Assembly: GCA_016195615.1 (NCBI GenBank) | Contig: JACPZF010000076.1 | Span: 1-7,438, forward strand | DNA: 7,438 nucleotides | From: Candidatus Gottesmanbacteria bacterium | GTDB lineage: Bacteria; Patescibacteriota; Microgenomatia; JACPZF01 | Reading direction: 5' to 3' | Part shown: in pieces, positions 1-6,356 of the stretch | How the letters are laid out: each line of letters begins with the position of its first letter | Position numbering within the stretch: the stretch's first letter is position 1 | Program-made: the position numbers and the translations under genes | The notes under the pieces: generated by a model | Database searches by the model: none | What the model saw: only the letters and a program-made list of their open reading frames with translations | What the model was told of the DNA's origin: nothing

Positions 1-2624
1 AGGCCGGGAGGTATAAAATCAATAAAAAACTTGGCCTTAAGATTGAAAATATTGCCGATAATTGGGTACTGACAAAAGAAGACGTCGTTAGTGCGATTAA
101 TTATTTAATCGGATTAATAAGGGGTGAGGGAGAAGTCGACGATATCGATCACCTCTCAAATCGCCGTGTCCGCTGTGTTGGCGAACTGGTAAGCGAAAAC
201 GCCTTCCGCATCGGCCTTTTGCGGTTGGAACGAACCGTGAGGGAAAAAATGAGCCTTACCCCTCCCAACATTCCTTTAACCCCGAGCCAGTTAATTAACG
301 CGCGGCCGGTAATATCGGCCATCAATGAATTTTTCCGCACTTCACAATTGTCGACCATTCTTGATCAAACCAATCCTCTTTCAGAAGTTGATAATCTGCG
401 TCGTCTAACCGTTATGGGTATCGGCGGGATTTCGCGGGAAAGAGCTTCGTTTTCCATCCGCGACATCAATACTTCCCAATACGGCAGAATTTGTCCGATT
501 CGTTCGCCTGAGGGACCAAATATTGGTCTGGTTACCTATTTAACTCTTTATACCAAAGTAAACGATTTTGGTTTTTTAGAAACACCCTATCGAGTGGTGA
601 AAAAATTATCCGGAGGCAAATCGGTGCGTACCAAAGTGACCGAGGAAATCGTTTATTTAATGCCGGATGACGAACAAAATCATTATATTACCCACGCGGG
701 AGTAAATATTGATAGCGATGGCTTTATTAGCGACGAACGTGTCCCCGTTCGTTATAAAGGTGAATTTTTAGAAGTGGCGTCAGAGTACGTCGAATATATT
801 GATATTACGCCCCGTCAGGTGGTCGGAACCTCAGCGTCTCTTATTCCTTTTGTCGATCACGACGAAGCCAATCGGGCGCTCATGGGAACCAATATGCAGT
901 GTCAAGCCGTACCGCTTTTATTGCCATCTTCTCCGATTGTCGGTACTGGCATGGAAGGGGCTGTGGCGGAAAGTATGGAACGCGTGGTTTTGGCAAGACA
1001 CGACGGAGAAGTTTCATATGTCGACGGTGAGAAAATCGTGCTGAAGATAAAAAATAGCGATAAGAAAAACAGCCTTTCGGATACGGAAACGATCAAAATT
1101 GACAATAACCAGGAAACCTATTTTATCGAAAAATTCAGGCGTACCGCCCAAAGCGTTTGTTACTCGCAAAAAGCCGCTGTTTTAGTAGGACAAAAAGTCC
1201 AAAAAGGTGATTTACTTATCGACGGACCAGCTTGCGATAACGGCGAATTGGCCCTAGGACAGAATTTAAAGATTGCTTATATGAGTTATGAAGGCTTAGG
1301 TTATGAAGACGCGATTGTGATTTCGGAAAGATTGGTAAGAGACGATGTTTTGACCTCTATTCATATCGAAGAGTACGAAGCCAGCGTCGTGGATACAAAA
1401 CTTGGTGCCGAAGAAACCACCAGAGATATTCCTAATGTTGGCGAAGAAGACTTGGCCAATTTAGACGAAAACGGTATTGTCGTTATTGGCGCCGAAGTGG
1501 GTCCTAACGATATTTTGGTGGGAAAAATTGCTCCCAAGGGTGAAACCGAGTTATCAGCCGAAGAAAGATTGCTTCGCGCCATTTTTGGCGAGAAAGCCAG
1601 AGAGGTACGCGATACCTCGCTTCGAATGCCCCATGGGGAAAAGGGTATTGTGGTTGGAGTCCAAATCCTAGATCGCGAAAAAGGCGATGAGCTGGAGCCC
1701 GGTACTAATCGTTTAATCAAAATCAAAGTCGCCCAGATCAGAAAAGTGGTCGTTGGTGATAAACTGGCGGGACGTCATGGCAATAAAGGTGTAATTTCTA
1801 AAATTGTTCCCGAGGGCGACATGCCTTATCTAGAGGATGGTAGTGCCATCGACATTATTATTTCGCCTCTATCGGTTTTGGCGAGAATGAACTTAGGACA
1901 GCTTTTGGAAGCCCACTTGGGATGGGCTTGCGAAGCCCTAAAGACGAAAGTAGGCATACCGGTTTTTGAAAAAGTTTCCGAGGATAAAATTGTGGAAATG
2001 CTTTCTAAAGCCAAATTGCCAGTTTCCGGAAAAGCGTATTTAAGAAATGGGAAAACAGGCGAATTATATGAAAGACCAGTCGTGGTAGGAGTTGGCTATA
2101 TTATGAAATTAATCCACATGGTTGAGGACAAAACTCATGCCCGCTCCACTGGTCCTTATTCCTTAGTAACCCAACAGCCCTTGGGAGGAAAAGCCCAAAT
2201 GGGTGGTCAAAGACTCGGAGAAATGGAAGTCTGGGCTCTAGAAGCTCATCGCGCTGCCTATACCTTACAAGAAATGTTAACGATAAAAAGTGACGACGTG
2301 GTCGGCCGCGCCAAAACTTTTGAAGCAATCGTCAAAGGCATTGATGTGCCAACCGCCAAAATTCCGGAATCGTTTAAAGTGTTGGTTAAAGAATTAAACA
2401 GTTTGGGTTTAGATATTACACCGGTTGAGCCGGTGCGAGGAGAATTAGCCTTAGCGCCAATCGAGCCTGCGGCTACTTCGACGGCCTTGCCAGCCGTAGG
2501 GACCACCAGTCCGAGCCCGACACCAGCAGTCGCCGCCGATGATGCTAGCAATCCTAATAGTAATAAAACTATCGATAGCAAGGAAGATAATAAAGACAAA
2601 AAGAAAGAAAAGGTTAAGGAGTAA
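1..2624 (+). CDS. rpoB: DNA-directed RNA polymerase subunit beta (5' end outside window)
   Basis: Beta subunit of the core RNA polymerase; with beta' it forms the catalytic cleft. The frame is open from the left edge (first whole codon at base 3) and stops with TAA at 2622-2624, giving 873 residues that begin near E. coli residue 400. Recognisable in order: GRYKINKKLGL (residues 2-12), DIDHLSNRR, the rifampicin-region SQLS...DQTNPLSE (about 114-128), the PEGPNIGL loop (about 169-176), NRALMGTNMQ, the GYEDAIVIS segment with the conserved Glu435-Asp436, the flap with LLRAIFGEKA, GDKLAGRHGNKG with Lys587 and Lys595 (E. coli K1065/K1073), and the C-terminal anchor with His712 (E. coli H1237) and EMEVWALEA. 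There is no large insertion like the E. coli one between flap and GDK motif. Several normally fixed residues around the rifampicin pocket differ (see findings). A 69-residue Pro/Ala/Ser/Thr then Lys/Glu/Asp-rich tail follows the last conserved segment. A TTG at 219 is internal, not the start. Identification is certain. Confidence 0.99.
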   Translation, partial: AGRYKINKKLGLKIENIADNWVLTKEDVVSAINYLIGLIRGEGEVDDIDHLSNRRVRCVGELVSENAFRIGLLRLERTVREKMSLTPPNIPLTPSQLINARPVISAINEFFRTSQLSTILDQTNPLSEVDNLRRLTVMGIGGISRERASFSIRDINTSQYGRICPIRSPEGPNIGLVTYLTLYTKVNDFGFLETPYRVVKKLSGGKSVRTKVTEEIVYLMPDDEQNHYITHAGVNIDSDGFISDERVPVRYKGEFLEVASEYVEYIDITPRQVVGTSASLIPFVDHDEANRALMGTNMQCQAVPLLLPSSPIVGTGMEGAVAESMERVVLARHDGEVSYVDGEKIVLKIKNSDKKNSLSDTETIKIDNNQETYFIEKFRRTAQSVCYSQKAAVLVGQKVQKGDLLIDGPACDNGELALGQNLKIAYMSYEGLGYEDAIVISERLVRDDVLTSIHIEEYEASVVDTKLGAEETTRDIPNVGEEDLANLDENGIVVIGAEVGPNDILVGKIAPKGETELSAEERLLRAIFGEKAREVRDTSLRMPHGEKGIVVGVQILDREKGDELEPGTNRLIKIKVAQIRKVVVGDKLAGRHGNKGVISKIVPEGDMPYLEDGSAIDIIISPLSVLARMNLGQLLEAHLGWACEALKTKVGIPVFEKVSEDKIVEMLSKAKLPVSGKAYLRNGKTGELYERPVVVGVGYIMKLIHMVEDKTHARSTGPYSLVTQQPLGGKAQMGGQRLGEMEVWALEAHRAAYTLQEMLTIKSDDVVGRAKTFEAIVKGIDVPTAKIPESFKVLVKELNSLGLDITPVEPVRGELALAPIEPAATSTALPAVGTTSPSPTPAVAADDASNPNSNKTIDSKEDNKDKKKEKVKE
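2415..2621 (+). other. Low-complexity C-terminal tail of RpoB
   Basis: After the last family-conserved segment (LNSLGLD), where E. coli beta has only a few residues left, this protein continues for 69 residues. The first part is rich in Pro, Ala, Thr and Ser (for example TTSPSPTPAVAAD). The last 20 or so are nearly all Lys, Glu, Asp and Asn (KEDNKDKKKEKVKE). It is almost certainly disordered. Its final codons also provide the ribosome-binding site of rpoC. Function unknown. Confidence 0.85.
2616..2621 (+). promoter_or_regulatory. Shine-Dalgarno site of rpoC
   Basis: AAGGAG lies in the last codons of rpoB, four bases before the ATG at 2626. It is the only clear Shine-Dalgarno motif in front of a start codon in this window. 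It decides the rpoC start in favour of 2626 over the in-frame ATGs further upstream inside rpoB, and its position suggests translational coupling with rpoB. Confidence 0.8.
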
Positions 2625-2625
2625 T

Positions 2626-5600
2626 ATGGCATCAAAAAGCGATATTTTAGCAAACGTCATTGACTTTAAGGGACTGAGAATTAGTTTAGCCTCGCAAGAG
2701 ATAATTAAAGGCTGGTCGTTTGGGGAAATTTTAAAACCGGAAACGATTAATTATCGTACCCTAAAGCCAGAAAAAGATGGTTTATTTGACGAAAGAATTT
2801 TTGGTCCGACCAAGGATTGGGAGTGTTACTGTGGAAAATATAAAAGGATTCGCTATAAAGGCATAGTCTGTGACAAATGCGGTGTCGAAGTGACCCAATC
2901 CAAAGTTAGACGTGAACGCATGGGACACATCGCTTTGGCGGCGCCCGTAGCCCACGTTTGGTTCTTTAAAGGAGCACCTTCCAAGCTCTCTTTACTTCTT
3001 AACATTACCCCGAGAAATTTAGAATCAGTAATTTACTTTGCCCAATACGTTGTTTTGGGGATTGATGAAGAAGAAAGAAAAAAGGCCGTTTCCTTTCTAG
3101 AGGATGAGGCAAAGCGCAAAAAGATGGAATTAGAAAAAACTATTATCAGCGAAAAAAGCGAAATGAGCGCCAAATTAAAAGAGAGCAAAAAAGAACTTAA
3201 AAAACAGATTAAAAACGAAGAACAACGCGACATGACATTTTCGGAACTAGAATTGGCGACCAGACAAAGGGTGGTTGCTACCAAAAGTTCGATTGAAGAT
3301 CAAAAAGTACAAATAGAAGAAATCTATCAAAAGCTTTTAGAGATTGTTAGGGGCAGAAAAGCTTTCGACGTCGTTACCGAAGATGAATACTTTAAGTTGA
3401 AAGAATACGGAGTCGGCGAGTTTATGAAACTGGGGATGGGTGCCGAAGCAATTTTAGCGATAATTAAGAATTTAGATATCGATAAACTAGTCGTTAGTCA
3501 AAGAGAAGAAATAAAACATTCTACGGGCCCGAAATTCGTGCGTGTGGCCAAAAGACTCAGGCTTCTCGAAGGCATTAAAAGAGCCAAGATTAAACCGGAA
3601 TGGATGGTCCTGACGGTTTTACCAGTTATTCCGCCTGATCTGAGGCCGATGGTGCAACTAACCGGTGGTAGGTTTGCTACTTCCGATCTTAACGATCTTT
3701 ACCGTCGGGTAATCAATCGCAATAATCGTCTCAAACACTTAATCAATTTAGGGGCGCCGGAAATCATTCTTCGCAATGAGAAAAGAATGCTGCAAGAAGC
3801 GGTTGATGCTTTAATCGATTCGACCCAAAGACCATCTGGCCGAACGGCGATGGCGGCCCAGGCTCTTAAATCACTTTCCGACATGTTGAGGGGCAAACAA
3901 GGAAGATTTCGTCAAAATCTACTTGGTAAAAGAGTTGATTATTCCGGCCGAAGCGTCATTGTCGTTGGTCCGGAATTATCACTTCATCAATGCGGACTTC
4001 CGAAAGAGATGGCCCTGGAAATGTTTAAGCCCTTTGTTTTAAAAGAAATTATTACCAAGGGTTTGGCTCCCAATGTCAAAAGCGCTAAACATTTACTCGA
4101 AAGAAGAACAGCGGAAGTTTGGGATATTTTAGAGGAAATAACCAAGGATCATCCCGTTCTTCTCAACCGGGCGCCGACACTTCATAAATTAGGTATTCAA
4201 GCCTTTAAGCCGGTTTTAATCGAAGGCAATGCCATTAGAATCCATCCCTGTGTTTGTGCCGGCTACAACGCTGACTTTGATGGTGACCAGATGGCAGTCC
4301 ATATTCCTTTAGCTAAAAGTGCTTGTGAAGAAGCCGTAAATTTAATGCTGCCAAAACAAAATCTCTTAAAACCAGCCGACGGCAGCCCCATTACCGTTCC
4401 TAATAAAGATATGGCCTTAGGGTGTTATTATTTAACTTCTTTAGATATTCATGGTAAAAAGAACGAGGCGTTAACGTTTTCAGACGAGGAAGAAGTAGTC
4501 GCCGCCTATCAACAAGATAAAATTGATATTAGACAACTTATTAAAGTGAGGATAGATGGTAAAATTATTGAAACCACAGTTGGCCGTATATTTTTTAACA
4601 GCCTGCTTCCTTCCAGCTTAAGATTTATTAACGAAAGCATTAAAGCGGCCACGATTAAAAATCTTATTACTAAGGCTTTAAATCTTTGTAGTCCTGATGA
4701 GGTGGTAAAACTTATTGACGATATTAAAAATATCGGTTTCTGGGGAGCGACCATTTCGGGCGGACTATCTCTTTCCGTATTTGATAACGTCATGCTGCCT
4801 AACAAAAAGGAATTAATCAAAGAAACCGAGAAAAAAATTGCCGAGATCGAAAATAATTTAGCGCAAGGACTAATTACTAAAGAAGAGCAAAAACGCTTAA
4901 ATCATGAACTTTGGATAGAAACAACGGAAAAAATAGCTGATCTGACCTGGGAAAATCTGCCGCTTGATAATCCCGTCCGCATGATTATTCACTCCGGAGG
5001 AGCGAGGGCTTCTAAAGATCAATTAAAACAATTGGCGGCAATGCGCGGACTGGTAGTCGATCCTTTAGGCAAGATTGTGGAAATGCCTACTAAATCCAAT
5101 TTCCGCGAGGGCTTGACGATTTTTGAGTATGTAACATCTACTCGAGGCTCGCGAAAAGGTCTAACCGATTCAGCGCTAAAAACCGCCGACGCTGGTTATT
5201 TAACCAGACGCTTAGTTGATGTTTCTCACGCCGAGATTATCAGAATTGAAGACTGCGGTTCCCTAGAAGGAATTACGATTAGCCGGAAAGACCCGCGGCA
5301 GGCAAGTTTTGCTTCCCGGATCATTGGTCGCTTTGTCCCTAAAAAAATTGCAGATCCTAAAACCAAAAAGGTAATTATTAAGGAAGATGAAGAAATTACC
5401 GAGGAAAAGGTCGAGCTTTTAGAAAAAGCCAAAATAGAAGAAGTGGTCGTACGTTCTCCTTTAACTTGTCAAGCTAAATATGGTCTTTGCGCCAAATGTT
5501 ACGGCCGCGATTTTGGGCAGAAAAAACAGGTGGAAATCGGTACTCCTGTCGGCGTCATGGCCGCCCAATCGATCGGTGAGCCGGGAACGCAATTGACCAT

Positions 5601-6345
5601 GCGGGTTAAACACGCTGGAGGTATCGTCGGCTTAGACGTCACACAAGGTTTACCTCGGGTAGAAGAGTTGTTTGAAGTCAGAACCCCCAAGGTGCTATCA
5701 CCAATTACGGAAATTTCCGGCAAAGTGGAAGTTTTAGAAACAGCCGATGGTTATAAAGTAAGAGTTAAAAACACCGTTACTAAGCCGCCAGAAGAACGCG
5801 AATATGTAATTCTCTTAACTAGTGAATTAAAAGTTAAGGATGGAGATTTGGTTTCTTCAGGGGATCAATTGGCCAGCGGTTATCTAGACGTCAAAGAAGT
5901 TCTCAAGGTTCGGGGACTAAGAGGATCACAGCGCTACTTAATTGACGAAATCCAAAACGTTTATGAATCCCAGGGAATTCCGATTAATGATAAACACTTT
6001 GAAGTCATCGTCAAAAAAATGAGCGATAAGGTTCGCATCGAGACTTCTGGTGATACCATTCTTATCCCAGGCGAGATGGTAGACAAGCCGCTTTTTGATG
6101 GGGAAAATGCCAAAATCATGGCCGAAGGAGGAGAGCCATCCACGGCGCAAGTAGTCATTTTGGGACTTACCCGAGCCGCGCTTTTTACCGCTTCCTGGTT
6201 ATCGGCAGCGTCTTTTGAACAAACAACCAATGTTTTAACCGAAGCTTCTTTGCAGGCCTTGGAAGATCCGCTTATTGGTCTTAAAGAAAATGTTATAATT
6301 GGTCGGCTCATTCCGACTAATCTTGAAAGAGCCACGATTATCTAA
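2626..6345 (+). CDS. rpoC: DNA-directed RNA polymerase subunit beta'
   Basis: Beta' subunit of RNA polymerase, 1239 residues, complete. It supplies the catalytic Mg2+ ligands and the clamp. The ATG at 2626 is chosen because MASKSDILANVIDF matches the family start and AAGGAG precedes it; in-frame ATGs at 2539 and 2542 lie inside rpoB. Visible elements: N-terminal zinc site Cys67, Cys69, Cys82, Cys85; clamp motif VRRERMGHI; a coiled-coil insertion at about 147-240; lid and GGRFATSDLNDLYRR; rudder about 399-414; switch region QGRFRQNLLGKRVDYSGR; NRAPTLHKLGIQ; catalytic NADFDGD with Asp550, Asp552, Asp554; F-loop about 790-808; bridge helix about 830-860; second zinc site Cys877, Cys948, Cys955, Cys958; trigger loop about 980-1000 with Met992, Arg993, His996; C-terminal WLSAASFEQTT and GLKENVIIG. 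There is no E. coli-type trigger-loop insertion. The rudder, bridge-helix hinge and trigger loop carry unusual substitutions (see findings). It follows rpoB by one base and precedes rpsL by 11. Confidence 0.99.
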   Translation: MASKSDILANVIDFKGLRISLASQEIIKGWSFGEILKPETINYRTLKPEKDGLFDERIFGPTKDWECYCGKYKRIRYKGIVCDKCGVEVTQSKVRRERMGHIALAAPVAHVWFFKGAPSKLSLLLNITPRNLESVIYFAQYVVLGIDEEERKKAVSFLEDEAKRKKMELEKTIISEKSEMSAKLKESKKELKKQIKNEEQRDMTFSELELATRQRVVATKSSIEDQKVQIEEIYQKLLEIVRGRKAFDVVTEDEYFKLKEYGVGEFMKLGMGAEAILAIIKNLDIDKLVVSQREEIKHSTGPKFVRVAKRLRLLEGIKRAKIKPEWMVLTVLPVIPPDLRPMVQLTGGRFATSDLNDLYRRVINRNNRLKHLINLGAPEIILRNEKRMLQEAVDALIDSTQRPSGRTAMAAQALKSLSDMLRGKQGRFRQNLLGKRVDYSGRSVIVVGPELSLHQCGLPKEMALEMFKPFVLKEIITKGLAPNVKSAKHLLERRTAEVWDILEEITKDHPVLLNRAPTLHKLGIQAFKPVLIEGNAIRIHPCVCAGYNADFDGDQMAVHIPLAKSACEEAVNLMLPKQNLLKPADGSPITVPNKDMALGCYYLTSLDIHGKKNEALTFSDEEEVVAAYQQDKIDIRQLIKVRIDGKIIETTVGRIFFNSLLPSSLRFINESIKAATIKNLITKALNLCSPDEVVKLIDDIKNIGFWGATISGGLSLSVFDNVMLPNKKELIKETEKKIAEIENNLAQGLITKEEQKRLNHELWIETTEKIADLTWENLPLDNPVRMIIHSGGARASKDQLKQLAAMRGLVVDPLGKIVEMPTKSNFREGLTIFEYVTSTRGSRKGLTDSALKTADAGYLTRRLVDVSHAEIIRIEDCGSLEGITISRKDPRQASFASRIIGRFVPKKIADPKTKKVIIKEDEEITEEKVELLEKAKIEEVVVRSPLTCQAKYGLCAKCYGRDFGQKKQVEIGTPVGVMAAQSIGEPGTQLTMRVKHAGGIVGLDVTQGLPRVEELFEVRTPKVLSPITEISGKVEVLETADGYKVRVKNTVTKPPEEREYVILLTSELKVKDGDLVSSGDQLASGYLDVKEVLKVRGLRGSQRYLIDEIQNVYESQGIPINDKHFEVIVKKMSDKVRIETSGDTILIPGEMVDKPLFDGENAKIMAEGGEPSTAQVVILGLTRAALFTASWLSAASFEQTTNVLTEASLQALEDPLIGLKENVIIGRLIPTNLERATII
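3061..3357 (+). other. Coiled-coil insertion in RpoC
   Basis: Between YVVLG of the clamp and the VTEDEY strand, where E. coli and Bacillus beta' have only a short linker, there are about 95 extra residues (roughly 147-240). They are dominated by Lys, Glu, Arg and Leu, for example ESKKELKKQIKNEEQRD, with a heptad-like pattern and no Pro. A helical hairpin is the likely fold. Actinobacterial beta' has a similarly charged insertion at the same place. Confidence 0.8.
4267..4287 (+). other. Catalytic NADFDGD loop of RNA polymerase
   Basis: These codons encode the universal NADFDGD signature. Its three aspartates, here 550, 552 and 554 of beta', hold the catalytic Mg2+ ion. The motif is perfect, so the enzyme is expected to be catalytically competent despite changes in neighbouring mobile elements. 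Confidence 0.97.
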
Positions 6346-6356
6346 TTTTAAAAATT

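Noticed and set aside
219..221. TTG at the head of the rpoB reading frame as a possible start
   Set aside because: The frame is open to the left edge, and the residues encoded from base 3 (GRYKINKKLGL, DIDHLSNRR) are conserved beta sequence, so the true start is outside the window.
2419..2435. Perfect 6-bp inverted repeat (CACCGG-TTGAG-CCGGTG) at the junction of the RpoB core and tail
   Set aside because: It could form a small hairpin, but there is no T-run after it, it lies within coding sequence, and rpoC follows on the same strand. Chance is a sufficient explanation.
2539..2625. Upstream ATG extension of rpoC overlapping rpoB
   Set aside because: The extra 29 residues are an out-of-frame reading of the rpoB tail with no family similarity; the ATG at 2626 has AAGGAG and a normal beta' N-terminus.
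2258..2653. Minus-strand open frame of 131 codons over the rpoB tail, and other minus-strand frames
   Set aside because: All lie opposite strongly conserved coding sequence, have no Shine-Dalgarno site or recognisable domain, and look like shadow frames.
6346..6356. Promoter or terminator between rpoC and rpsL
   Set aside because: The gap is only 11 bases of A and T with no stem; it is too short for a terminator, and no -35/-10 pair was evident in the end of rpoC.
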